Below the pieces are notes generated by a model. The model was given only the letters and a program-made list of their open reading frames with translations, had not been told where the DNA came from and ran no database searches. Position numbers and translations under genes: made by a program. Of a stretch of DNA of 64,000 nucleotides, positions 41,400 through 50,304 are shown piece by piece. The stretch spans positions 248,001-312,000 of the forward strand of contig JBBRWM010000001.1 of the NCBI GenBank assembly GCA_038249195.1, in the 5' to 3' direction. Every line of letters starts with the position of its first letter. The stretch's first letter is position 1. The stretch is from JAOUEA01 sp038249195 (GTDB lineage Bacteria; Actinomycetota; UBA4738; HRBIN12).

Positions 41400-42713
41400 T
41401 CAGGCCACGTGACGTCCGCCGCCTAAGAGCGCGAGCGCGTCGCGCCCCGCCTTGATGCCGCTCTCGATCGCTCCGTCCAGGTATCCGCCCCATCCGTTGG
41501 CGATGTCGCCCCCGGCGAAGAACACCTCGCCTTCCGGACGCTGAAGATCGGCGAGCGAACGTGTCATCTGCCCGGGCTTCATCGAGGCCCAGGTCGTCTG
41601 CGAGAACGGATCGTTGGTCCAGTCGTTCCCACCGACGGCCACCACGTCGGCGCCAGGCACCAGCACTCGCACTGCGCGCTGGATCGCGCCCTGGTCGCGC
41701 AGATCCAGGTCCCTCGCACTGGGTCCGAACCCCATCACGACGGTGTCGCCGTCCACCTGCGCGTCGGACTCGAGAAAGGTGATGGCGTGGCTCGACGGCG
41801 CCATCGCGATGAACGCGGTCAGCTCGCCGCGGACACGAGCCCACAGCTTCACGCCGCGCCCCAGGATCCCCTGCCCGAGGAGTCGGCGGCGGCCCGCCGA
41901 CAGATCGGGCGTGAACGCCACGTCCCGCAGCCCGTTCACCGGCACCGCCATCACGCACGCACGCGCAAGCATCTCCGCCCCGTCGCGGGTCCGCACGACC
42001 ACCCTGCCGGGCGCATGGGCCACGCCGATCACCGGCGCGTCCGTTCGGACCTCCGCGGCCCCAAGGTCCGCTCGGAACGCGCGCACGAGCCCCGAGGTCC
42101 CGCCGACCAGGCGGAACCCACCGTTCGCGGCCCAGAGCGTGTCGACGGAGTACGCCGCCAGCGCATACGTGCGCAACGCCGTGGGCACCAGGCCGATCTC
42201 GCTCGACGGCCCGCTCCCCAACGATGACCAGAGGGCGTCGAGGACGTCGCGTTGCACGGGATCCTCGATGTCGTCGAGCCGGTCCTTGATCGATCGCGCG
42301 TCCAACTCCCGGGCCAGCCCGGTCGCGAGCGGCTCGAACGCGCGCGGGATCGCCTCATGGGCGTCGCGGCAGAACCGCTCGACCCCTTCTCCGACGATGG
42401 AGACCAGCTCATCCGCGGACCCTTCGTGCAGGCGCCCGTCCGCGAACCAGGCGGCGCGCTCCTCCGTGGGAGCGGCCTCGATGCCGAGGCCGTAGCGCTG
42501 GATGTCGGTCCAGATGTTCGGCTGGATCCAGTGGACGAACGCGCCGCCGATCTCCACGGGTCGGTCCTCGAACACGCTCGTCCATGCTCGGCCTCCCAGC
42601 CGCGAGCGAGCCTCCAGCACGAGTACGTCGGCCCCCGACTTCGACAACTCTCGCGCGGACGCCAGGCCGGCAAGGCCCGCCCCCACCACGATCGCATCCC
42701 AGGTCTTCGCCAC
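41400..42713 (-). CDS. FAD-dependent amine oxidase
   Basis: A 437-residue flavoprotein of the monoamine oxidase superfamily. The dinucleotide-binding motif AIVVGAGLAGLASARELS is at the N-terminus, followed by VLVLEARSRLGGRAWTS, which binds the ribose and flavin, and the C-terminal FAD motif EVFFAGGDIANGWGGYLDGA. The sequence contains GGTSGLVRAF and an active-site WTNDPFSQTTW. The likely reaction is oxidation of an amine to an imine with release of hydrogen peroxide. Substrate unknown. It lies 67 bases downstream of glnD on the same strand. Confidence 0.92.
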   Translation of the reverse strand: MAKTWDAIVVGAGLAGLASARELSKSGADVLVLEARSRLGGRAWTSVFEDRPVEIGGAFVHWIQPNIWTDIQRYGLGIEAAPTEERAAWFADGRLHEGSADELVSIVGEGVERFCRDAHEAIPRAFEPLATGLARELDARSIKDRLDDIEDPVQRDVLDALWSSLGSGPSSEIGLVPTALRTYALAAYSVDTLWAANGGFRLVGGTSGLVRAFRADLGAAEVRTDAPVIGVAHAPGRVVVRTRDGAEMLARACVMAVPVNGLRDVAFTPDLSAGRRRLLGQGILGRGVKLWARVRGELTAFIAMAPSSHAITFLESDAQVDGDTVVMGFGPSARDLDLRDQGAIQRAVRVLVPGADVVAVGGNDWTNDPFSQTTWASMKPGQMTRSLADLQRPEGEVFFAGGDIANGWGGYLDGAIESGIKAGRDALALLGGGRHVA

Positions 42714-42780
42714 GTCGCGAGCCTCCCGTCGTTCTGGCCGATGCTAGCGCCAGCGGAGCCGGCCCGCCGCCCCGCGGGAC

Positions 42781-45339
42781 CTACGGCTCGAGTCGAGCGC
42801 GGAGGACCGACTCGATCTCCGTGGCTTGCTCGGGCTCCGTGATCTTCCCCCCCAGCGCGTCGCGCACGTAGAACGCGTCGATCACCCGACCGGTGTAGGT
42901 AGTCACCTTCGCGAGATGGACGTCGAGCCGCAGCTCGGCCAGGGCGGCAGTGATGTCATGCAGCAGCCCGATGCGGTCAGGCACCCCCACCTCGATCACG
43001 GTGAAGAAGTCCGACGCCGCGTTGTCAACGGCGACCGTGACCGGCGCGTCGACCCCCGATGGATAGTGCCGACGCTGGTCGGCCACGCGCCGCTCGAGTG
43101 AGAACTTGCCATCTAAGACCTCCCGCAGGGTCGTACGGAACGCCCGCCAGCGTCGTTCATCAACCTGCACTTCGAACGCCCCCTGGACCTCGAAGAGGTC
43201 GACCGCCACCCCATCCTCGGTCGTGAAGACCTGCGCGGTGAGGATCGACAGGCCCGCGAGCGCGAGCGAACCGGCGATCCACGAGAGCAAGCCCGGCCGG
43301 TCGCCGGCCACCACCAGCAGCTCGTAGGTGTCGGGACCACCGGCGGGGGCCCAGGCCGTCCGCACCTCACGAGACCCGATCTCGGACGCCACCGTTGCGA
43401 AGTGCGCCGCCGCTCGGGCGGGATCGACACTCAGGAAGTACCCGCGAGGCATCCGCAGGACGAACCGGTCCACGTCCGCTTCTGGTTCGCGGGCGAGTCG
43501 ATCGCGCAATTCCTCGACGCGCTCCGCGAGCGCGACCGCCAGCTCGGTCCCCATCTGCCCGCGGTCGAAGGACCGTTGGACCTTGGCCACGAGCTCACGG
43601 ATCAGGGCCCGCCGCCAGGGCGTCCACGCCGCGGGGCCGGTGGCAGCCGCGTCGGCTTTCGCCAGCAGGTAGAGGGCGGCCAGTCGTTCCGGCGTGCCCA
43701 CCGCCGCCGCGACATCGAGGATGAGGTTCTCCTCGGTCAGGTCTCGCCGCGTGGCCGTGTCCGGCAGGAGCAGGTGCTGGGACACCATGAACGCGGCGAG
43801 CGCGCGGGACCGTGGGTCGACATCTATCCGCGTTAACGTGTCATCGGCGATCCGCGCGCCTACGGCCACGTGTCCGCCGGTCCCGACCTTGCCGATGTCG
43901 TGCAGGAGCGCCCCCAGGAGGAGCCCGTCGCGATCCTCGATCTGCCGGACGGCCTCGAGCTCCATCGGGTCGTCGGCGCTGGGCGACCCGAGCATCCGAC
44001 CGAGTTCGCGGAGGGTGGTCGTGAGGTGCGTGTCCACGGAGAACCGGTGGTAGGGGTCGCGCTGAGGCCGGCAACGAACGCCCTCCCACGCGGGCAGGAA
44101 GCGCGTGAGCAGTCCGAGTCGATCGAGCGTCTCCAGGGCATCCACGCCCCGATCGCCCGCACGGAGCAGCCGGAGGAACGCGTGGCGGATGGCGGGCGAC
44201 CACGCAACGGGATCGGGGACCTCCGCAAGGTCGATGGCATCGAGCAACGGGGCCGGCGGCAGCGCATCGTCCTCGGCGACGATCGCGAGCGCCTCCAAGA
44301 GCGCCCCCGCGTCCAGAGGCCCCGAAAGCGACGGGCCCCCCGGGTCGTGGGCGGCGAAGTACATGCGTTCGGCGACGGCGGCGCTCACGAACGCCACCTG
44401 CCGAGCGCGCTCGAAGAGGGACCGCATCAGCCCGTCCTCCGCGATCAGCCCCGGCTCGTCCTCGAACCCCATCGCCCGCGCGATGGAGGGTTGGCGGTCC
44501 AGCGTCAGCCTGTCCGTGCGCCGGCCGGTCTCGAGATGCAGCGCGCTGCGGACCCTAGTGAGGAAGTCCTCGGCCGCGTGCACCGCCTCCCGCTCCCGCG
44601 GCCGCAGGAGGCCTGCTGCCTCGAGCGAGCCGCCGTGCGCGATGCCCAGCCAGCCGAGCGACGCGACGTCGCGCAACCCTCCTTGCCCCTCCTTCAGCTC
44701 CGGTTCCAGGAGGCGAGCGGTTGCTCCATAGCGCTCGTGGCGCAGCGCGGCGGCCGCCAGCAGACGCTCGGCGAATCCCTCGGGGTCGGCGCGAGCCGTC
44801 CCGATCACCTCGGCCACGATCGGTTCCGCCAACGTGGCATCGCCGTCCAGGAGTCGGAGGTCGAAGACCGCCGTGGTGTCTTCGAGCCGCTCGCGGGCGG
44901 CCTCGATGCTTTCCTCGGGCGTGCGCACCGCCTGGCCAACCTCGAGGCCCGCGTCCCACAACGGGTAGAGGATCGGCTCCGTCAAGGCCGCGAGCCCTTC
45001 CGCGTCACGACGCCCGTCGTGCACGATCAACAGGTCGATGTCGGAATGCGGCAGCAGCCCCCCACGCCCGTAGCCACCCACGGCCGCGAGCGCCACACCC
45101 GCGGGTGAGCCCGCGACCCGGAACCGAGCGCGCAAGGCGCCATCCAGCAGCTCGGCGCGCCGGCGGGCGCTCCACAACCCGTGGTGGCCGAGGGAGTAGG
45201 CGTTGTCGAGCGCAGCGAGGTCTTCGCGGAGCCGGGCGGCCGGATCGGCCCGGGCCGGCGGCGGCGTCGAGCTCAGACCGCCTCCGGGCCCATCTCGCCC
45301 GTGCGGATCCGGATAACCTGCTCCGCCTCCGTGATCCAC
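42781..45339 (-). CDS. glnD: [protein-PII] uridylyltransferase / uridylyl-removing enzyme
   Basis: An 852-residue GlnD that senses glutamine and modifies PII. In order: nucleotidyltransferase domain (VGGYGRGGLLPHSDIDLLIV, with the catalytic aspartates), a GlnD helical linker, an HD phosphohydrolase domain (LLGALLHDIGKVGTGGH), and two ACT domains (GDRPGLLSWIAGSL near 700 and GVPDRIGLLHDITAAL near 790). The annotated ATG at 45339 overlaps glnB by 67 bases and adds a low-complexity Gly/Pro start. A more natural start may be the CTG at 45276, which overlaps the glnB stop and follows GGAGGCGGT. Confidence 0.94.
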   Translation of the reverse strand: MDHGGGAGYPDPHGRDGPGGGLSSTPPPARADPAARLREDLAALDNAYSLGHHGLWSARRRAELLDGALRARFRVAGSPAGVALAAVGGYGRGGLLPHSDIDLLIVHDGRRDAEGLAALTEPILYPLWDAGLEVGQAVRTPEESIEAARERLEDTTAVFDLRLLDGDATLAEPIVAEVIGTARADPEGFAERLLAAAALRHERYGATARLLEPELKEGQGGLRDVASLGWLGIAHGGSLEAAGLLRPREREAVHAAEDFLTRVRSALHLETGRRTDRLTLDRQPSIARAMGFEDEPGLIAEDGLMRSLFERARQVAFVSAAVAERMYFAAHDPGGPSLSGPLDAGALLEALAIVAEDDALPPAPLLDAIDLAEVPDPVAWSPAIRHAFLRLLRAGDRGVDALETLDRLGLLTRFLPAWEGVRCRPQRDPYHRFSVDTHLTTTLRELGRMLGSPSADDPMELEAVRQIEDRDGLLLGALLHDIGKVGTGGHVAVGARIADDTLTRIDVDPRSRALAAFMVSQHLLLPDTATRRDLTEENLILDVAAAVGTPERLAALYLLAKADAAATGPAAWTPWRRALIRELVAKVQRSFDRGQMGTELAVALAERVEELRDRLAREPEADVDRFVLRMPRGYFLSVDPARAAAHFATVASEIGSREVRTAWAPAGGPDTYELLVVAGDRPGLLSWIAGSLALAGLSILTAQVFTTEDGVAVDLFEVQGAFEVQVDERRWRAFRTTLREVLDGKFSLERRVADQRRHYPSGVDAPVTVAVDNAASDFFTVIEVGVPDRIGLLHDITAALAELRLDVHLAKVTTYTGRVIDAFYVRDALGGKITEPEQATEIESVLRARLEP

Positions 45340-45611
45340 AACTTGCCGTCGCCGATCTTCCCGGTGCGGGCCGCCTTGACCACGGCGTCCACGACCCCCT
45401 GGACATCGGCGTCGGCGACGAGGATCTCGACCCGCACCTTCGGGACGAAGTCGACCTGGTACTCGGCGCCCCGATAGACCTCCGTATGGCCGCGCTGACG
45501 GCCGAACCCCTCGACACCGGTGGTGGTGAGGCCGTTCACGCCGAGGTCGCGCAACGCCTCCTTGACTTCCGAGACGCGGTGCGGCTTCACGATCGCCGTC
45601 ACGAGCTTCAC
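45273..45611 (-). CDS. glnB: nitrogen regulatory protein PII
   Basis: A 112-residue PII protein. MKLVTAIVKPHRVSEVKEAL begins the fold; the T-loop runs through GRQRGHTEVYRGAEYQVDF with the modifiable Tyr51; KVRVEILV and the C-terminal B/C loops (GKIGDGKLWI) complete the effector sites. It reports 2-oxoglutarate and energy status and is expected to be uridylylated by the GlnD encoded directly downstream. The start is a GTG at 45611 after GGAGGCACC. No amtB is adjacent, unlike many amtB-glnK-glnD loci. Confidence 0.95.
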   Translation of the reverse strand: MKLVTAIVKPHRVSEVKEALRDLGVNGLTTTGVEGFGRQRGHTEVYRGAEYQVDFVPKVRVEILVADADVQGVVDAVVKAARTGKIGDGKLWITEAEQVIRIRTGEMGPEAV

Positions 45612-45663
45612 GGTGCCTCCTGGACGGGTGAGCGCGGCGAGCGTCGCTCGGGCCGGCCCTCGA

Positions 45664-46572
45664 TCACTCCCCCACAGCCTTCTTTCGCGCCGTGGTCTTC
45701 TTCGCCGCACGCTTCCTCGCGGGGCTCTTCTTCGCCGAGCTCCTGCGTGAGGCGGCGCCACGAGAGGACTTCGCCGGCTCCTCGTCTGTGTCGGGGGCCG
45801 ACCCCTTCTTGGCGGCGGCCACGCTGGCCTTCAGCGCTTCCATGAGGTCGACGACCTTCGCCGTGGGCTCGGCCGCGACGAGCTCGATCTCCTCACCGTT
45901 GATCTTGGCTTCGACGATGCTGAGCAGCGCCTCGCGATACTCGTCCGTGAACTCCTCGGGGTTCCAGTCCGACGTCAGCCCCTCGATGAGCTGGCGCGCC
46001 ATCTCCAGCTCCTGATCGCGGACCTTCACGTTCACGTCGACGTCGCCGAACTCGGCTTCCCTGATCTCGTCGGGCCAATACATCGTCTCGAGCACGAAGG
46101 CCTCGTCGCTGAAGCGCAGCGCGGCCAAGTGCTCCTTGTCTCGGAAGCTGACCTTGGCGATGCCGACCTTGCCGTCCTGCGTCATCGCCTCGCGCAGGAG
46201 GGAGTAGGCCTTGGCGCCGGTCTCGTCGGGGACCAGGTAGTACGACTTCTTGTACAGCATCGGGTCGATCTCTTCGAGTTCGACGAACTGCACGATGTCG
46301 ATCGCGCGACTGGATTCCACCGGCACCGAATCGAAGTCGTCGTCGGTGAGGACGACGTAGCGATCCTTCTCGTACTCGTAGCCCTTCACGATGTGGTCGA
46401 AGTCCACGACCTCGCCGTCCTTCTCGCATACGCGCTTCTGGCGGATGCGCCCCATGTCCTCGTCGTGGAGCTGGTTGAAGCGAAGCGTCTTCTCCTCGGT
46501 GGCCGGATACACGGCCACGGGGATGGTCACGAGGCCGAAGGAGATGGCTCCCTTCCACATGGATCTTGGCAT
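45664..46572 (-). CDS. ku: Ku DNA end-binding protein (NHEJ)
   Basis: A 302-residue Ku homodimer subunit: SMWKGAISFGLVTIPVAVYP at the start, FNQLHDEDMGRIRQKRVCEK, KGYEYEKDRYVVLTDDDF, then ESSRAIDIVQFVELEEIDP. The core ends near residue 255 and is followed by a Lys/Ala/Arg-rich tail (KKSPARKRAAKKTTARKK) resembling histone H1-like extensions that aid DNA binding in some actinobacterial Ku proteins. Ku threads onto double-strand ends and recruits LigD, which is encoded 0.7 kb away on the opposite strand. The ATG at 46572 follows GGGGGG; the ATG at 46599 is an alternative. Confidence 0.95.
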   Translation of the reverse strand: MPRSMWKGAISFGLVTIPVAVYPATEEKTLRFNQLHDEDMGRIRQKRVCEKDGEVVDFDHIVKGYEYEKDRYVVLTDDDFDSVPVESSRAIDIVQFVELEEIDPMLYKKSYYLVPDETGAKAYSLLREAMTQDGKVGIAKVSFRDKEHLAALRFSDEAFVLETMYWPDEIREAEFGDVDVNVKVRDQELEMARQLIEGLTSDWNPEEFTDEYREALLSIVEAKINGEEIELVAAEPTAKVVDLMEALKASVAAAKKGSAPDTDEEPAKSSRGAASRRSSAKKSPARKRAAKKTTARKKAVGE

Positions 46573-46658
46573 GTCGTACCCCCCGGTCGACGTCGACATC
46601 GCGGTGCAGCCTGCGGAACCACTGATTCTAGCCGCGGCGGGTGACGAGGTGCGCGGGC

Positions 46659-47225
46659 TCAAGACTCCCGGGCTCGCCACTCGCGATCGAGGATCGCGTA
46701 GGTCACCTCGTCCTGCCATTCGCCCTTCACGAACACGTTCTCGACGAGGTGCGCCTCCTCGCGCATGCCCAGCTTCTCCAGCACGCGCCTCGACGCCTTG
46801 TTGCGCGACTCCACCTGGCCGATCACCCGGTGCATCCCGACGTCGTCGAACGCGATCCGCAACAGCTCCCGTGAGGCCTCGGTCGTGTACCCGCGGCCGC
46901 CGTGGTGCGGGTGCACCATGAAGCCGACCTCTCCCCGGCGATGCTCGGCGCTCGGATACTGGAGCACGACGTAGCCCACGAGTGCCCCGGTGGCCCCGAG
47001 CATGACGGCGAGCGAGAGGACGTCGCCCTCGTCGTGGATCGCCGTGGCCGCGATCTTCGCGAGGCTCTCCGCGACCTCCTCGCGCGTGCGCGGCCCCCAT
47101 TCGACGTAACGCAGCACCGCTTCGTTCGATTGCATCTCGAAGAGGACGTCCGCATCCTGCGGACCGAACGCCCGCAGGACGAGGCGCTCGGTCGCGATCG
47201 GCCCGGCGAGATCGAACCCTCTCAT
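46659..47225 (-). CDS. GNAT family N-acetyltransferase (RimJ/RimL-like)
   Basis: A 188-residue GNAT protein: TERLVLRAFGPQDADVLFEM, EVGFMVHPHHGGRGYTTEAS with the acetyl-CoA-binding Arg/Gly loop, and GMHRVIGQVESRNKASRRVL, LEKLGMREEAHLVENVFVKG. This matches the RimJ/RimL-type subfamily that acetylates protein or small-molecule amines. The ATG at 47225 (MRGFDLAGP) is chosen over an upstream Met that would overlap the divergent ligD promoter. It lies between ku and ligD, but a link to repair is not evident. Confidence 0.88.
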   Translation of the reverse strand: MRGFDLAGPIATERLVLRAFGPQDADVLFEMQSNEAVLRYVEWGPRTREEVAESLAKIAATAIHDEGDVLSLAVMLGATGALVGYVVLQYPSAEHRRGEVGFMVHPHHGGRGYTTEASRELLRIAFDDVGMHRVIGQVESRNKASRRVLEKLGMREEAHLVENVFVKGEWQDEVTYAILDREWRARES

Positions 47226-47290
47226 GGTCGCTCCTCGATGTCGTGGTGCGTGCCATCGGTTTCCTACCACAGCCCACTACCATCGGAGCC

Positions 47291-49813
47291 ATGCCGGCAC
47301 GCAAGCGGGGCACCGGCCCCGCCTTCACCGTGGAATTCCCCCGAACGCTCGATGCGCGCCGAGACGGCGACGCGTGGTGGTTCGAGGTGGCGGGACGTGA
47401 CCTGCGCCTCTCCAACCTGAACAAGGTCTTCTGGCCCGACGAGGGCTACACGAAGGGCGATCTCATCGCGTACTACCTCAACGTGGCCGATCTGATCGTG
47501 CCGCACCTCGGGGGTCGGCCGCTCACCATGAAGCGGATGCCCGATGGCATCGACGGGGAGGCCTTCTACGAGAAGTCCGCCCCCTCCCACGTCCCCGACT
47601 GGCTCGGGCGCTGCCTCGTGACGAGCGACGACAGCCGCAAGGGCGTGATCGACTACCTCACGATCGAGGACGCGGCGGGCCTGCTGTTCATCGCGAACCT
47701 CGGCTGCATCGAGTTTCACCCCCTTCACGCGCGCTGCGCCGATCTCGCGCACCCCGACTACCTCTTCTTCGACCTCGACCCGTTCCCGCCCTACACCTAC
47801 GAGGACGTGCTTGCCGTCGCCCGCCACATCAAGGTGCTCATGGACCAGCTCGGCCTCGCCACCTACCCGAAGACGAGTGGGGCGACAGGCCTGCAGATCT
47901 TCATGCCGCTCGAACGCGGCAGCTACACGCACGAGCTCGTGCGAGCGTTCGTGGGGACCTGCGGGCGCCTGATCCGCGACGCCGATCCCGACCGCGTGAC
48001 CATGGCCTGGAAGATCGCGGACCGCACCGGGAAGATCTTCGTCGATCACAACATGAACCGGAGCGGGGCGAACATCGCCGCCGCCTACTCCCTGCGACCC
48101 GAGCCGCGCGCGCCCGTGTCCACCCCGCTCTCGTGGGACGAGGTGATGGAGGGGGGCTTCGAGCCACAGGACTTCCGCATCGACAACGTGTGGGAGCGGT
48201 TCGACCGCCTAGGTGACCTCTTCGCGAGCGTGCGCGAGGGGCCGTTCATGGATCTTGCACCCGCCATCGACGCGCTCGGCGTCACCATTGAGGAGTCGGC
48301 CCCCTCCCCACTGCCCCGCACGGCCGCGCCCACCACGCGCACCAAGACCTCCGAGGAGATCGCGGCGGCCTCCAAGGACCCCAAGTTGATGGAATACGTT
48401 CGGCGCCGCGATTTCGAGGGCACGCCGGAGCCCGCGCCCGGCGACTCTGAAGCGGGCGGGAACTCGTTCGTGATCCAGAAGCACCGGGCCACGGCGCTGC
48501 ACTACGACGTCCGCCTCGAGCGGGACGGCGCCCTGCCAAGTTGGGCCGTGCCCAAGGGGCTGCCCGTGGCCAAGGGCGACAAGCGACTCGCCGTGCGCAC
48601 CGAGGACCACCCGTTGGAGTACGGCTCGTTCGAGGGCACTATCCCCGAGGGCCACTACGGGGCCGGCGAGGTCCGGATCTTCGACAACGGCTGGTACGAG
48701 TCGGTGGAATGGACCGACAGCAAGGTGAGCTTCCGGCTGCACGGACGTCGATATCCGGGACTCGAGTTCCACTTCGTCAAGACTCGTCAGAACTGGCTCG
48801 GGTTCTTGGCCAGCGCCCAGGAGGCGCCGCTGATCGCCATGCCCGGTCGCTTCCAACCCATGCTCGCAGAGGGCGGGTGGAAGGCCTTCGACGATGCCGC
48901 TTGGTGGTTCGAACCCAAGCTGGACGGCATCAGGTGCCTGTCGGAGCTCGCCACCGGGGAGACGTCCCTGCGCACGCGAACCGGGCGGGACGTCACCGGC
49001 CAGTACCCCGAGTTGCACATGATCCACGAGCTCGTCGATCAGGTGAACGCCGTGATCGACGGAGAGATCGTGGCGTTCGACGAGGACGGCCAGAACTCGT
49101 TCCAGACGCTGCAGCAGCGCATGAACCTCACGAACGAGCGCGAGATCAAGCGCGTGGCCAAACAGATCCCCGTGGCGCTGGTGGTGTTCGACCTCCTCTG
49201 GCTCGACGGCCGCGAGACGACGGGCCTGCGGTTGGAGGAACGCCGCGAGCTGCTGGAGCTGATCGTGGAAACGGATCACCGCCTGCAGGTGGTGACCCAC
49301 GTCGAGGGTGACGGCAAGGCGTTCACGCAGACGGCTCGCTCGCTCGGCCTGGAGGGGGTCATGGCCAAGCGCCTCGGTTCGACGTACCAGCCCGGGAAGC
49401 GGACCCAGGACTGGCGCAAGATCAAGCTGCGCGATTCACAGGACTGCGTGATCGTCGGCTGGACGCCGGGACAGCGCGGACGCGCCGGCTCGTTCGGAGC
49501 GCTCCTCGTGGCGGTCATCGACGGTGGCGCGTGGCGTTGGATCGGTCAGGTCGGGAGCGGATTCAACGAGCGGACGCTCGGCCAGATCCGGGAGCGGCTC
49601 GCGGCCCTCTCGCGCGACACGCCCCCGATCGATGACCCCGAGCTCGCCGCCGTGAAGGGCGCCACCTACGTGGAGGCCGAGCTCGTGTGCGAGGTCGAGT
49701 ACCTCGAGCTCACCAAGGGGACCGGCAAGATGCGCGCCCCGTCGTTCAAGGGTCTGCGGCCCGACAAGACTCCCGAAGAGTGCGTTCTCGAGCGCCCTCA
49801 GAATGGCTCGTAG
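47291..49813 (+). CDS. ligD: multifunctional NHEJ DNA ligase D (POL-PE-LIG)
   Basis: An 840-residue protein joining three activities. The polymerase/primase domain (about 35-310) has LNKVFWPDEGYTKGDLIAYY, the catalytic aspartates in LFFDLDPFPP and a third in VDHNMNRSGANIAA. The phosphoesterase domain (about 385-525) has KHRATALHYDVRLERDG and PEGHYGAGEVRIFDNG. The ATP-dependent ligase domain (about 530-840) has motif I EPKLDGIR with Lys543, VIDGEIVAFDEDG and KRTQDWRKIKL. The domain order is that of mycobacterial LigD. With Ku next door this gives a two-component end-joining system. Confidence 0.96.
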   Translation: MPARKRGTGPAFTVEFPRTLDARRDGDAWWFEVAGRDLRLSNLNKVFWPDEGYTKGDLIAYYLNVADLIVPHLGGRPLTMKRMPDGIDGEAFYEKSAPSHVPDWLGRCLVTSDDSRKGVIDYLTIEDAAGLLFIANLGCIEFHPLHARCADLAHPDYLFFDLDPFPPYTYEDVLAVARHIKVLMDQLGLATYPKTSGATGLQIFMPLERGSYTHELVRAFVGTCGRLIRDADPDRVTMAWKIADRTGKIFVDHNMNRSGANIAAAYSLRPEPRAPVSTPLSWDEVMEGGFEPQDFRIDNVWERFDRLGDLFASVREGPFMDLAPAIDALGVTIEESAPSPLPRTAAPTTRTKTSEEIAAASKDPKLMEYVRRRDFEGTPEPAPGDSEAGGNSFVIQKHRATALHYDVRLERDGALPSWAVPKGLPVAKGDKRLAVRTEDHPLEYGSFEGTIPEGHYGAGEVRIFDNGWYESVEWTDSKVSFRLHGRRYPGLEFHFVKTRQNWLGFLASAQEAPLIAMPGRFQPMLAEGGWKAFDDAAWWFEPKLDGIRCLSELATGETSLRTRTGRDVTGQYPELHMIHELVDQVNAVIDGEIVAFDEDGQNSFQTLQQRMNLTNEREIKRVAKQIPVALVVFDLLWLDGRETTGLRLEERRELLELIVETDHRLQVVTHVEGDGKAFTQTARSLGLEGVMAKRLGSTYQPGKRTQDWRKIKLRDSQDCVIVGWTPGQRGRAGSFGALLVAVIDGGAWRWIGQVGSGFNERTLGQIRERLAALSRDTPPIDDPELAAVKGATYVEAELVCEVEYLELTKGTGKMRAPSFKGLRPDKTPEECVLERPQNGS

Positions 49814-50301
49814 CCCACGCGAACCAAGAGCGCGCGGACGTCCCGCTCATCGAACCCGCGATCCAGCAGCTCCTTGTAGAGTCGCACCGTCGCGAGCGTG
49901 CGTCCGCACCGCGGACAGAACGAGAACTCATCGCCGAACGGCGTCTCACACCACGGGCACGTCGTGACCTCGATCCTGCGATCCGGCTCGAGGCCGAGGT
50001 CGGAGAGGGCATCGACGTATCCCTTGCCGTAGTCCCACTGGATGTATTCGTCCTCGGCGATGAAGAACGCCGGCTCGTGCATGCGCGGTTCGCCGGTCTT
50101 GAGCATGTGCTCGAGGTTGTCGTGCAGGAGTTCCCATTCGTAGAAGTGGTTCGCGCCGCAGTCCTGACAGGCGATCATGACGCCCTTCACCGACTGCGAC
50201 TCGAACACGAGACGCATGGCGGACAGGTCGACCAGGTCGGCCTCGATGTCGCGCCGCTCCGCCTCTGTCAGTTCGACAGGGTCACGATCGTCGGGTTCCA
50301 T
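49798..50301 (-). CDS. DUF5319-like protein with C-terminal zinc ribbons
   Basis: A 167-residue acidic protein. The first part (MEPDDRDPVELTEAERRDIE, KGVMIACQDCGANHFYEWEL, PRMHEPAFFIAEDEYIQWDY) matches the actinobacterial DUF5319 pattern. From about residue 112 it adds a second metal-binding module, CPWCETPFGDEFSFCPRCGR, a zinc ribbon. DUF5319 proteins as I know them are shorter and lack this part. Function unknown. The 3' end overlaps ligD by 16 bases tail to tail, and it lies downstream of a PIG-L gene. Confidence 0.75.
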   Translation of the reverse strand: MEPDDRDPVELTEAERRDIEADLVDLSAMRLVFESQSVKGVMIACQDCGANHFYEWELLHDNLEHMLKTGEPRMHEPAFFIAEDEYIQWDYGKGYVDALSDLGLEPDRRIEVTTCPWCETPFGDEFSFCPRCGRTLATVRLYKELLDRGFDERDVRALLVRVGYEPF

Positions 50302-50304
50302 GGC

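Noticed and set aside
42713..42780. Possible operon terminator or small RNA between glnD and the amine oxidase
   Set aside because: The 67 bases hold no convincing hairpin followed by a T run.
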